Source: RUG13091 sp045113315
GTDB taxonomy: Bacteria > Bacillota_I > Bacilli_A > RFN20 > CAG-826
Length of the DNA stretch: 64,000 nucleotides
Assembly (NCBI GenBank): GCA_045113315.1
Contig: JBGUIX010000002.1
Coordinates: 62,001 to 126,000, forward strand
Direction of reading: 5' to 3'
The stretch's first letter is position 1. Each line of letters opens with the position of its first letter. Positions 1 to 9,204 of this stretch are shown here, in pieces. A program made the translations under genes and the position numbers. The notes beneath the pieces were generated by a model. The model ran no database searches. It was given only the letters and a program-made list of their open reading frames with translations, and was not told where the DNA came from.

Positions 1-116
1 CCAGTTATAAATCCTGCCTATACGTAACTATTGTTACAAAATTATAGTAATCATCTTTTATTCTATTATCAATATTTTTTATAAAGTGTTAATATTTATA
101 AAAAGGGGTAAGTGGT

Positions 117-1583
117 ATGAAAAAAGAATTACTAATTACATTATTATCCATGTCTTTATTAGTCAGTGGATGTACTCCAAAGAAAAATAAAGAATCGTCT
201 TCTAGTCTAGATCCTTCTAGTAGCGTTGAACCATCATCTAGTGAAGAAGATCCAGTACCAGATGGTAAAGTCCGTGTGAAATTCGCACCGATGATCAATT
301 CTAATAGAAAAGAAGATTATGTTATCGATTTTGATTATGATTTAGCATACTTTAAAGAAGATGCTTCTATATATAGTGAAGATATCTCCATGTTATCTTT
401 TGGCGCGGTAACCGTGAATCAAACAAAAGAGATGGTTTTATCTTTCTATGAAAGATTAGGTTTTGAAAATCATTACACTTCCGCGACTTATGATACAGAA
501 CCAACTGAAGATTCTATCGGTTATTATTTTGGCCATGCGAATGTTGATAATAAAGATTTAATCGTTGTTTCTATCCGTGGATGGAATTATAAAAAAGAAT
601 GGTGTTCTAACTTTAAAATTGGTGAAACCGGTAATCACGACGGTTTTGATGAGGCTGCTCAAACAGTTTATAACGATTTAAAAACATATATATCTAATAG
701 ATATGCTGATAAAGAATTAAAATTATGGGTCAATGGTTATTCTCGTGCGGGTGGTGTTGCTAATGTATTAGCTACCTATATCATGGATAATCATGAAATT
801 AATACAGATGCTCATAATGCTTTCTTCTATACATATGAAGCACCTCAAGGTGTCTATTATGAAAGTGAAGAAGAAATAAATCACTACGACAATGTTTTTA
901 ACATTGTTAATGGAGCGGATTTAATCGCTAAAATCGCCCCAAAACAATATAACTTATATAGATGTGGTAATGATGTTGACGTTTTTGCTAATAACATCGA
1001 TGAGTTAGTTAAAGATTTTGATAGCACTATTGAATTTCCAAAGTTTACTCCCGATTCAGCAGATGAACCAATGTTCACTACCGAAGTTGAATTCACTAAT
1101 TATTTAATTAGTCAATTATTAAGAGTGGATCCATTATGGGCAGATGAAGATAAAGGCATCACTGTTGATAGGGTGGCTTTAGATACCAGAGAAAGATTCT
1201 TTAATAATTATCAAGAAACCATTATGACAGCGATGAATCTCTTCTTCTCTTTAAAACAAGAGACAATTGATTCAATCATCGAATATTATGATCCAACAAC
1301 CAATTTATCGCACATCCTCGCTTTATTATCTTCTTTATATTATGTAGATGGATTATATGATTGCTTAAAACCATTCTTAGATAAAGATGGATTAACTTAT
1401 GATGAAACAAAAGTCAAACATGCTTGTAATCAAATCTCACAATTTGTGATGAAACCAGGAATGATATTACTTTCCATGTTTATGAATGACAATAATAAAA
1501 ATAATTTAATGAGAACCATCTATATGCATATGCCAGAAGTCAATTATATGCTTTTAAAACAATATAACGAAAACAAGGAATAA
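117..1583 (+). CDS. Lipase-like (alpha/beta hydrolase) lipoprotein
   Basis: A 488-residue lipoprotein. Residues 1-18 form a signal peptide ending in a VSGC lipobox (Cys19), followed by a Ser-rich linker (about 25-45) typical of surface lipoproteins in this genome. Around residue 205 the sequence NGYSRAGG resembles the nucleophile elbow (GxSxG/A) of class 3 lipases and other alpha/beta hydrolases, preceded by a predicted beta strand (KLWV). This suggests an extracytoplasmic esterase or lipase; the Asp and His of the triad cannot be assigned by eye. The start ATG follows AAAAGGGG. It lies 5 bases before a membrane-protein gene and is probably co-transcribed with it. Lipoprotein status is clear from sequence; enzymatic activity is inference. 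Confidence 0.7.
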   Translation: MKKELLITLLSMSLLVSGCTPKKNKESSSSLDPSSSVEPSSSEEDPVPDGKVRVKFAPMINSNRKEDYVIDFDYDLAYFKEDASIYSEDISMLSFGAVTVNQTKEMVLSFYERLGFENHYTSATYDTEPTEDSIGYYFGHANVDNKDLIVVSIRGWNYKKEWCSNFKIGETGNHDGFDEAAQTVYNDLKTYISNRYADKELKLWVNGYSRAGGVANVLATYIMDNHEINTDAHNAFFYTYEAPQGVYYESEEEINHYDNVFNIVNGADLIAKIAPKQYNLYRCGNDVDVFANNIDELVKDFDSTIEFPKFTPDSADEPMFTTEVEFTNYLISQLLRVDPLWADEDKGITVDRVALDTRERFFNNYQETIMTAMNLFFSLKQETIDSIIEYYDPTTNLSHILALLSSLYYVDGLYDCLKPFLDKDGLTYDETKVKHACNQISQFVMKPGMILLSMFMNDNNKNNLMRTIYMHMPEVNYMLLKQYNENKE

Positions 1584-1588
1584 TCATA

Positions 1589-2875
1589 ATGAACGAAGAA
1601 ATAGTCGTTATTGAAGCTAGCGAAAAAGAAAGCAACATAAAAAAGAAAGTTTCGATAAGAGGAAAAAATATTCACAAAGTAAATGCGAAAAATGATATCT
1701 CATTTACTCCTCCATTATCATATCGACACTTCCGTGTTTTCGCTTGGATCTGTTTAGCTCTTGCTGGTTTAGGACAACTATTTTTAATCGGTGGCAGAAT
1801 GAATGTCACCTTAGCGACGAATACAGCTGGATTAGCTAATTTCTTACATGGCGCTTCATCCTTAGTGACTCCACTATTTTTGATAGCTTCATTTTCCGTT
1901 ATTCTTACCGCTAAAAATGGATATAAGAGATTAATAATCATGTATACAGGATTATCGATCTTATTCTACCTATTATTCTTATTAATACATCAATACTATA
2001 TAGTAGGAATGCTTAAAGCATTAGGATTAGATTATGATATGGCTAATGCCATGACTAATTTAGTCCTCGCCATATTTTTAAAAAATGGATATTTAGCCTT
2101 TAATATCTTTATCGATTTATTATTATGTGTTTTAGTTACCTTCTTTTTAAATTACACACCTAGTAAACATTTCCAAGGTAAAAAGATCGCTATATTTAGA
2201 GCCTTTGTGGCTTTACCTATTATTTACGAATTAGGTTCTTTGGCCCTTAAGTTTTTAGCTTCTGGTAGCGTTATTGAATTAAGCCCATTTGTTTTCCCAT
2301 TATTAACTACTAAACCTCCACTAGCGTTCTTCGTCTTTATCGCATTAGCGATATTTATGGGTAATAGAAGAAGACATTTTATTAAAAAAGGTTTAAATGA
2401 TAAACAATATAAAGAATTCTTAGACACTAATGTTAATAAATTACATTTCTCAATCTTCTTATCTTCATCAATATTTGTGGCCGCTATATTAGATTTCATA
2501 TTAGCGTTATTCTTAACGATCTTTATTGCCTCAGGTATGGGTGAAGCTGTTGAAGGTGAAGAACAGATTGCTTCCGCTTTATCGGTGGTTAATTCCTACG
2601 GAATAGGTAACTGTATACCGATGATATTATTAATCCCAGTAGTCATGTTATTTGATTATCGCAAACAATATAAAAATAATCTTCCTGATATCATCATTCC
2701 TGTCGCAGGTATCGCACTATTATTAATCACCTATATCGAAGGTGGATTTGAAATCATTAGATTTGCTTTAGAAGATAATCGGAGACGAAAAGCGGAACAA
2801 GCCACTGATTCGGAAGATATATTAGAATTAGGAAAACAATTAATTACGTTTATAAAGAATAAGGTCCAGCGTTAA
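1589..2875 (+). CDS. Polytopic membrane protein, unknown function
   Basis: A 428-residue integral membrane protein with a cytoplasmic basic N terminus of about 50 residues followed by roughly eight to nine hydrophobic segments. Positively charged loops (for example GNRRRH near residue 255) suggest alternating topology. I recognise no family. It begins 5 bases after the lipase-like lipoprotein, so the two probably act together or share expression. The last codons overlap a transcription terminator. Function is not assigned. Confidence 0.6.
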   Translation: MNEEIVVIEASEKESNIKKKVSIRGKNIHKVNAKNDISFTPPLSYRHFRVFAWICLALAGLGQLFLIGGRMNVTLATNTAGLANFLHGASSLVTPLFLIASFSVILTAKNGYKRLIIMYTGLSILFYLLFLLIHQYYIVGMLKALGLDYDMANAMTNLVLAIFLKNGYLAFNIFIDLLLCVLVTFFLNYTPSKHFQGKKIAIFRAFVALPIIYELGSLALKFLASGSVIELSPFVFPLLTTKPPLAFFVFIALAIFMGNRRRHFIKKGLNDKQYKEFLDTNVNKLHFSIFLSSSIFVAAILDFILALFLTIFIASGMGEAVEGEEQIASALSVVNSYGIGNCIPMILLIPVVMLFDYRKQYKNNLPDIIIPVAGIALLLITYIEGGFEIIRFALEDNRRRKAEQATDSEDILELGKQLITFIKNKVQR

Positions 2876-2889
2876 GCTGAGCCTTTTTT
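2861..2889 (+). terminator. Rho-independent terminator overlapping the preceding stop codon
   Basis: Stem AAGG..AGC pairs with GCT..CCTT around a short loop, followed by a run of T. The TAA of the upstream gene (2873-2875) lies in the loop. Confidence 0.65.
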
Positions 2890-2893
2890 CATT

Positions 2894-3774
2894 CTATTTA
2901 ATTTCTATTAATTCGTAGTCTCTACTACCGATACCTAATTTAGCCGCGCATTCAACAGTGTGAATACCGTGTCTAGATTCGATTCTTTCAATTAAGATAT
3001 CTTTACCCTGATCATCGCTATTATAGACTAGATCTAAACAAGCTTGATCAATCGCGACAGGATCGGTAGATGATAATATACCGATATCTTTCATACAAGG
3101 TAAGGAAGCATTACCATCACAATCACAATCTTTCGATATATTAGTCATAACATTGATATAAGCTGCTTTATCTTTAAATAATTTAGTAACACTACTCGCC
3201 GCATCCGCCATAGATTCTAAAAATCTATCTTGTTCTGGTAAATTATCCCAGGCTTTAGTTTGATCACCTGTATATCCCGCAGTATGAATTAATGACTTAC
3301 CACGGCTAGAAGCAATACCGATTGATAATTGTTTTAAGGCTCTCCACCATAACCACCCATCATATGGCCTTTAAAGTGAGATACCACTAATAAAGAATCA
3401 TAATTAAATAAATTCTTACCAACATAATTCTCTTTTAAGATAAATCCGTTATCAACTTTAATGGCTTTATCTTCAAATTCATCCATTAGATCAAATGGGA
3501 AATATTTATCCCAGTTATGATCTTTAATGAGTCTTCTATGTCTATCAGAATAGTTTCTAACCCCTTCATAAGCGGTATTACATTCCACAACTGTACCATT
3601 TAGATGTTCCACTAATGGAGTGACAAATTCAGGTCTTAAATAATTTCTATTTCCTTGTTCACCAGAATGCATCTTAATAGCAATCTTACCAGGTAATTTC
3701 TTACCTAATACTTCATACATCTTCACCATATTCTCAGGTGTAATATCTTTTATAAAATAAACTTTAGATTTCAT
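2894..3774 (-). pseudogene. DUF362-family protein, disrupted by one frameshift
   Basis: Two adjacent reading frames (start at 3774; second part ending at 2894) together encode one DUF362-type protein of about 293 residues. The N-terminal part carries the family signature SHFKGHMMGGYGG, normally continued by ALK. Here the frame is lost at about 3340, where a duplicated GA in GGAGAGCC makes it read GGEP-stop. Removing two bases restores GGALKQLSIG and reads through to the conserved C-terminal half containing CDCDG and DPVAIDQACLDLVY. DUF362 proteins are associated with Fe-S/ferredoxin-like chemistry, but their roles are poorly defined. Either a recent pseudogene or a sequencing or assembly error; the rest of the frame is intact, so the lesion must be young if real. 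Confidence 0.8.
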
Positions 3775-3820
3775 ATATTAATATATCCTTATAAATAAAT
3801 ATTACATAAATTAAAAACAT

Positions 3821-3870
3821 AAAGAAAGGGAACCCCTTAGTTTGGTCAATCCTAGTGGGTTCCTTTCTTT
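3821..3870. terminator. Strong bidirectional terminator
   Basis: A 14-base stem (AAAGAAAGG-AACCC against GGGTTCCTTTCTTT) with about 20 bases between the arms. A-rich and T-rich sides allow termination in both directions. It serves the adhesin gene that ends at 3894 on the minus strand. Confidence 0.8.
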
Positions 3871-3893
3871 TTATAACAATTAAATAGTTTTAA

Positions 3894-6800
3894 TTAGTTA
3901 TGTTTACGTCTTCTAATGAAGAAGTATCCACCTATAGCAACAAGGCTAATCATCGATGAGACAATTACAACAACTACAACATTGCTGTTTGCACCAATAA
4001 TGCCAAAGTTAATTGGATTTGATGATTCTAATGGCTGAGAGGCTCCTCTACCAGATATCGTCTTCAAGAAATCTCCTTGTGTAGAAAGACTGCTAGTATA
4101 ACGTGTGTAAATACGATCATATCTAGCCAAAGCGTTTTGAAGAGTATCACCGGTATTATCTTGTTTAGCCGGTGTTCTTACAGCGTAAATAATTAATTTA
4201 TCGAAGAAATCTCTATCAGAAGTATCTTCGTCTTCTTGACCAGGATTAATGACCAAAGAGTTTCTTAAGGCCACAAACTCGTCATATGAGTTCTTCCAAG
4301 CTGCTTGCAATTCAGCAACTCCTTTAATACCATCAGATAAACAAACTTTGCCTGTTTCCTCTAATAATTTATTAGCAAATGCTACAGCAGCATGTTGAGC
4401 TTTTAAATTTTTGTTAGCGATATCTTTTGTCCCTGCAGGTGTATCTTTCCACAATTGAACAGCGGTTTGTCCATCATTTGTGTAGTTAGCAAATCTTTCA
4501 TTCCCAGAAGCAGCGTTGTATTGGATGCTTCTAGTAGTGTAGGCAAGAGATTTAATTGTTGCATTTCCATCATCATCAAACGAAACGGTGAACGATGTTG
4601 AAGTACTTAATGTAGCATTAACATTTAAGGTATTATCGTTAGTAACAGAAAGATAATCCCCGGAACTATTTGCGAACGAATAAGAACCATCTTCACTTCC
4701 TGCAGCAACTGTTAATGGATATAGCTTGTTTGGTTTGTCAGTATATGCTGTTGCGATACCGTATTTCTTACTTGTTGTACTAATACCGCTTAATTCACGA
4801 ACGGTTGATGCTAAATAAACAGTGTCACCAACAGAAATTGATGTTGCAACTGCGAAACCGGCTTCTGTAGGCTCATCAATTCTATTTAATGTTTCAGTAA
4901 TAGTGACTTGCTTATTGGAATTTGTACGAACCCCATTGTAGAAAGCAACTAAATATTTTCCGTCATCATTTGCAGAAAATACATATGATGTACTTAGGGA
5001 AGTGCCTTCAGACTCTGGTGTCGATGTGGTATATAAACCAACATGAACATAGCCTTCTCCACTTCCGAATGTTGGATAAGTAACTGTTCCACTTTCCCAA
5101 GTAGCAGTAAATGTCCATGAACTTGTATCAACAGCAGAACCTAATGTTGTTCCGTCTAAACAATCGACTGTTCCTCTATTACCCCAACCTAATGTTTTAA
5201 CGGAGTCATCAACAACTTCAATTGTAATGTTTGTTGTTTGCGTAGAACCAGATTCAGTGTATGAAACTCTGACGGTTGTATCAGTAGATAATAATGGGGT
5301 AGAGATTGATACCGGACTACCACTTCTCATTAATTCAAAAACAGAATTTGAAGTAACATCTTCGGAAGTTGAATCTGTATAGTTTGCATAAATTTCAAAT
5401 CCAGTTGTAGAGAAAACATCACCAGTGAAATATGATGTTGTGCCTGAAGCGTGAACACTAATAGAAGACATAGTCTTAGCTTCTTCAGTCATAAAAATGA
5501 TATGGTCAGAATCAACTGCGCCGCTGTTATAAGAGATATATAATTCTCCAATGCCACCAGCATCTGTTGCTGTAACTGTGAAGGTGTCGCCATCCTCTAA
5601 TCCTGTGGAATTATCGATAGAAACATAATCACCTAAATCATCAGTTAAAACGACATCCACCGTTTCATTTCCAGTGAGGTTATTTCCAGTAATATCAACA
5701 GTATAGGTTTCACTATTTCCTACTTTTAATGTGATATCGTCATTAGGAGTTAATGAAACAGAAGTAACTGTTGGAGTAGCAGATTGAGTTTCGATAATAA
5801 TATCGTCGATAGACATCCATCTGTTACCACTTGATGGGTTAGAACCAGTGTATTCTATTTTGAATCTGCCGCTTGTTACATATGATGAAATTTCTTTTTC
5901 AACCGAAACAACAGATGTTCCGACTGATTCGGTACCAATTGAAGTCCAGCTTGAACCATTGTTTGTTGAGTAGAAAACTTCAACCCCCATATTAGCAGTT
6001 CCAGATTTAGCATTAAATGAAATGGAATGTATTTCATCAATGTTGAATTGCATATTGATATTAGGGTTTCCGGTAGTGCCAGAATATTTTCTTAACTGAG
6101 CTGATTGTTCGCCAGTAATAACGTTACCAGATGCAGCAGTTCCATTGACAAATTGCCATTGTTTTCCTGTAGGACCATCAACTTTTGTGGTGTTATAAGT
6201 TGTTGTTGCTGTAAAACCTTCGCTACTTTCAAATCCAGTTGTATATCTTAGTCTTTGCCATATAGCATACAAATCTGTATCCGCAGTAACCGTAGCACCA
6301 ACAGCGTATGTAGTGCCTTTTCCATCAGCTTGTGTATTCCATTCTTTGAATTCCATTCCTGTTGGAGCGGTAAATCCATTCGCAGAAACACGATTAATAG
6401 AATCACTCATTGTGCCGGAACCGCCATTTGCGTCATATGTAATGGTGTATTCTGCAACACGGTTTACTGAAATAGTAATCGAGGCAGAAGCACTTCCAGG
6501 TGAAACAACTGTACCTGTTAATGTAACGGTCGTGTTTGAAGCAGGATTGGTGGTTGTAAAATTAACTACTTCACCATCCTCACTGTTGGCTGGTGCAGGA
6601 ATAATGCTAGGGCTGCTAGATGTCCACGAAATTGTTTTTTCATAATTACCAGATCCGCCGGTAAGTGTTGGAGTAAATGAACCAGAATCACCGCCAGAAA
6701 CAGTCACTGAAGATGGTGAAAAGCTAATACCAGTCGCCTGTTTTGTGGTTGTTCCTCCATCATATGTAACATCAAATGAAGTACATCTAGTTTGCGCTGA

Positions 6801-7235
6801 TGGTTTAAAAGTCCAAGTCGTAACATTTTCACTTGATGTATAACTCCAAGTGACGACTTTGCCCGAAACAGTTGCTGTCTTGCTAGGTGAAACAGTTGCG
6901 TTTTGAGCATTAGTAACATATGCTCCAGTAGAAGACGCATTATACGTAACCGAAGTGATGTAATAAGAATTAGCAGCAGTAATAGTAACTGTAGTATTAG
7001 CGTAAACTCTAATTGGGTTAGTGTACGAGTTGGTTGATGAAGTCTTTATTTTGACATTACTATCACCAGCAATTGCAGTTGCGGTTCCAGGTAAAGCAGT
7101 AGATTGACCCCAAGAAACCGTAGTTGCAGCATGAACCGGAACAACGTCTCTATTACTTGCAACAGCAACACCTACTCCGATTGCCATCGTCGCACCTAAA
7201 GCGGCGCCGACAATCTTTGTAAATAATTTGTTCAT
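3894..7235 (-). CDS. Large multidomain surface adhesin with InlB-type B repeat
   Basis: 1113 residues. An N-terminal signal peptide probably ends at VHA/ATTVSW (about residue 36). Then come bacterial Ig-like (BIG) segments (about 165-260), one Listeria-Bacteroides (InlB B / Flg_new) repeat with YTITYDANGG and LYAIWQ (about 262-330), a beta-sandwich segment ending in SIDDIIIE (about 330-485), further Ig-like domains with VSLTPNDDITLKVG, and a helical C-terminal region. A single membrane helix near the end is followed by the stop-transfer tail RRRKHN. No LPXTG motif is present, so anchoring is by the helix. Ser/Thr/Gly-rich composition suits an exposed adhesin. SD is AAGGAAA. A long hairpin-rich leader precedes it. 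Confidence 0.85.
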   Translation of the reverse strand: MNKLFTKIVGAALGATMAIGVGVAVASNRDVVPVHAATTVSWGQSTALPGTATAIAGDSNVKIKTSSTNSYTNPIRVYANTTVTITAANSYYITSVTYNASSTGAYVTNAQNATVSPSKTATVSGKVVTWSYTSSENVTTWTFKPSAQTRCTSFDVTYDGGTTTKQATGISFSPSSVTVSGGDSGSFTPTLTGGSGNYEKTISWTSSSPSIIPAPANSEDGEVVNFTTTNPASNTTVTLTGTVVSPGSASASITISVNRVAEYTITYDANGGSGTMSDSINRVSANGFTAPTGMEFKEWNTQADGKGTTYAVGATVTADTDLYAIWQRLRYTTGFESSEGFTATTTYNTTKVDGPTGKQWQFVNGTAASGNVITGEQSAQLRKYSGTTGNPNINMQFNIDEIHSISFNAKSGTANMGVEVFYSTNNGSSWTSIGTESVGTSVVSVEKEISSYVTSGRFKIEYTGSNPSSGNRWMSIDDIIIETQSATPTVTSVSLTPNDDITLKVGNSETYTVDITGNNLTGNETVDVVLTDDLGDYVSIDNSTGLEDGDTFTVTATDAGGIGELYISYNSGAVDSDHIIFMTEEAKTMSSISVHASGTTSYFTGDVFSTTGFEIYANYTDSTSEDVTSNSVFELMRSGSPVSISTPLLSTDTTVRVSYTESGSTQTTNITIEVVDDSVKTLGWGNRGTVDCLDGTTLGSAVDTSSWTFTATWESGTVTYPTFGSGEGYVHVGLYTTSTPESEGTSLSTSYVFSANDDGKYLVAFYNGVRTNSNKQVTITETLNRIDEPTEAGFAVATSISVGDTVYLASTVRELSGISTTSKKYGIATAYTDKPNKLYPLTVAAGSEDGSYSFANSSGDYLSVTNDNTLNVNATLSTSTSFTVSFDDDGNATIKSLAYTTRSIQYNAASGNERFANYTNDGQTAVQLWKDTPAGTKDIANKNLKAQHAAVAFANKLLEETGKVCLSDGIKGVAELQAAWKNSYDEFVALRNSLVINPGQEDEDTSDRDFFDKLIIYAVRTPAKQDNTGDTLQNALARYDRIYTRYTSSLSTQGDFLKTISGRGASQPLESSNPINFGIIGANSNVVVVVIVSSMISLVAIGGYFFIRRRKHN

Positions 7236-7239
7236 AATT

Positions 7240-7485
7240 AAATATTTCCTTTCCTTTTATCCCCGACTCGATATTAATGTCGTGGGAGTATATGAACAAA
7301 GTCATGATCTAAATCTTTAACTTAGTGTGATAAATCAATAATTACCACGGTTAAAGTAAAACCATGATTGTTTATAGTCGCTTTAAAATAAAACGACTAC
7401 ACAAAGGAAATTCTCTATGAAGATAAACATGCATCATCTATCTTTTCTAGAATCAAATTTCTCTTTATGATTCATAGAGAGTTAA
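7240..7485 (-). promoter_or_regulatory. Hairpin-rich leader of the adhesin gene (candidate cis-regulatory RNA)
   Basis: On the minus (mRNA) strand, four consecutive stem-loops lie between about 7480 and the start codon: 7412-7421 pairs with 7471-7480 (perfect 10 bp, arms TCTCTATGAA/TTCATAGAGA), 7375-7399 (TAGTCG..CGACTA), 7346-7365 (CATGGTT/AACCGTG) and 7261-7286 (CCC..CGAC/GTCG..GGG) just above the SD. Four stems in under 250 bases is unusual for this AT-rich genome. It matches no riboswitch class I know. Transcription of the region is inferred, not shown. Confidence 0.45.
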
Positions 7486-7729
7486 CTTTATTTACATATT
7501 CATTGACCAGATGAATATATAAGCAAAATAATCCTCTACTGCTTTTATATTAATAAAAAATATAAATAAGAGCAACTATGAATAAATAAAAAGTAAGTGG
7601 ATCACAGAGTTAAAAATTTGTTATTTCTTGAATTATTAGAAGGTATTTGTTTAAATAAATTTGATGATGTGTGTTCCTTAAATGGAATTCAAACTGATTA
7701 ATCAGATTGCCATCATCTTTTTTATACAT
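7486..7729. other. Non-coding intergenic stretch with one plus-strand terminator-like hairpin
   Basis: No open frame of useful length on either strand. The only structure is GATGATG (7663-7669) pairing with CATCATC (7711-7717), followed by six T on the plus strand. No plus-strand gene leads into it, so it may end an unseen small RNA or simply stop antisense transcription. Confidence 0.4.
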
Positions 7730-7755
7730 AAAAAAGGTGAACCGTTTGGCTCACC
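7730..7755 (-). terminator. Terminator of the sugar operon
   Basis: Minus strand: GGTGAGCC, loop AAAC, GGTTCACC, then six T. It lies 22 bases after the last gene of the transporter/GH36/GT operon. Confidence 0.85.
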
Positions 7756-7776
7756 TAGTTTAGTTAATAAATATAA

Positions 7777-9204
7777 TTATTTACCTACCGCTAATTTGAC
7801 ACATTCATAGGCACCGTTATAATGACCTTGTTTTTTAAGTTCATCAATACGGTCACACATATGAGGAATAATTTCCTTATCATTGATTAAGCGATCAAGC
7901 ATTTCATTAGCTTCTTTCTTTGTGGGGCATTCAGGTGTGGAATCACCATTTTCTTGTCCGTTAACCGCTCCATAAACTTCATGACCACCGATATGTCTCA
8001 TGAATAATTTAGGAATTGGATAATAAGCTAATTCACTTGGTTTAGTAACTAATAAATCAGTTACTGGCATTAAAAGGTTTGTGCTATAAACAGCTTCAAA
8101 GATATCTTTATTGTAGATGCAATAAATTCCACTAGCGTCGCCTTCTTTAATTTCTTTCACTAATTCTTTTAATTTGTCATATTCATTAAAGAAGTTATTC
8201 GTATTCATTGGAACCTTTTTGATGAGTTTATTATAAACATCTAAATGGTCACCAAAGTTAATGAATAAAGCCACTTTTCTTTCTTTAATATATGGTAATA
8301 AGTGTTTCACCATCTCTAAGAATTGTTTAAAGCCGGCACCTGCACCACCGACGGTCATTAAGATACGAAGAGGTTTATTATTTTTAATTCTTTCTTTTCT
8401 TCTCTTGTTATCGCCTTCTAGATCCACTAAAAGTTCATGATCGATAAAACAACCAACCATCTTTAATTTATCTTCTGGGATGCCGTTTAAAGGCTTTTTA
8501 TCAAAACCTCTTAAGGTCTTATAACCAAAATAAGCAAATGGAGTTTGAACGGTATGAATCGCTCCTTCTGATAAATGTAAGCCCATTGGCCAGTTATCAG
8601 GTATAGCGTTAACCACATGAGTCATACCCGCATGTACCGCGGCTTGGCTTGGCCAGACGTGGGTAGCGATATATGGAATATCTTTGGGGATATTATGAAA
8701 GATTGGAACTAGTAGTTCACTATTAGCTTGATCTTTCGCATTATAAGAAATTTTCTTAAATCCTTCACTATTAAGTGGTTCCCAAATAATCTTATTAAAT
8801 AATTTCGATTTTTGAGAAATACGAGACGCTAATGAATATAAATCATTTTGTTCTCTAATCATCTTGCTACCGGTCGCATCAAAGCTCGCTAAATCTAACC
8901 AATATGGTTTATAACCTAATGCTTTAGCGGCGCTAGCCATCGCAATAGAGATACGGTAATGACCAAATCCCATTCTGATATTACCAACAATTAAAGCTTT
9001 ATCATCAAATTTTTGATTTGTATCACCAAAAACGATGTTACTGGCATTAATAAAATCTAAAGTGGGAATATCTTTGAAATTAAGTTTATAGTCTTTGTTA
9101 GAATCATCACCATATTTCTTGATGTATTTCTTTTTAGATTTATAAGCTCCTTTCACCACTTTTTTACTTTGTTTGTTATTAAAAATAGATTCTGATTTAT
9201 TCAT
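7777..9204 (-). CDS. Glycosyltransferase-like (GT-B fold) protein
   Basis: 475 residues, soluble, with a very basic N-terminal tail. About residue 75 onward, ALIVGNIRMGFGHYRIS resembles the N-terminal GxGH donor/acceptor loop of GT28/MGDG-synthase-type GT-B glycosyltransferases. A second Rossmann-like half begins at RILMTVGGAGAGFKQF (about 270). Near 385-430 there is a nucleotide-sugar-site-like segment (DLLVTKPSELAYY and HEVYGA). The closest subfamily and substrate are unknown. It is the last gene of the symporter-GH36 operon and overlaps the GH36 reading frame by 8 bases, which suggests it works on a sugar or glycoconjugate linked to the imported galactoside. SD GGAG lies 12 bases before ATG. 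Confidence 0.6.
   Translation of the reverse strand: MNKSESIFNNKQSKKVVKGAYKSKKKYIKKYGDDSNKDYKLNFKDIPTLDFINASNIVFGDTNQKFDDKALIVGNIRMGFGHYRISIAMASAAKALGYKPYWLDLASFDATGSKMIREQNDLYSLASRISQKSKLFNKIIWEPLNSEGFKKISYNAKDQANSELLVPIFHNIPKDIPYIATHVWPSQAAVHAGMTHVVNAIPDNWPMGLHLSEGAIHTVQTPFAYFGYKTLRGFDKKPLNGIPEDKLKMVGCFIDHELLVDLEGDNKRRKERIKNNKPLRILMTVGGAGAGFKQFLEMVKHLLPYIKERKVALFINFGDHLDVYNKLIKKVPMNTNNFFNEYDKLKELVKEIKEGDASGIYCIYNKDIFEAVYSTNLLMPVTDLLVTKPSELAYYPIPKLFMRHIGGHEVYGAVNGQENGDSTPECPTKKEANEMLDRLINDKEIIPHMCDRIDELKKQGHYNGAYECVKLAVGK

Noticed and set aside
6313..6645. 110-codon open frame antisense to the adhesin
   Set aside because: No ribosome site, and codon pattern mirrors the Thr/Ser-rich adhesin on the other strand.
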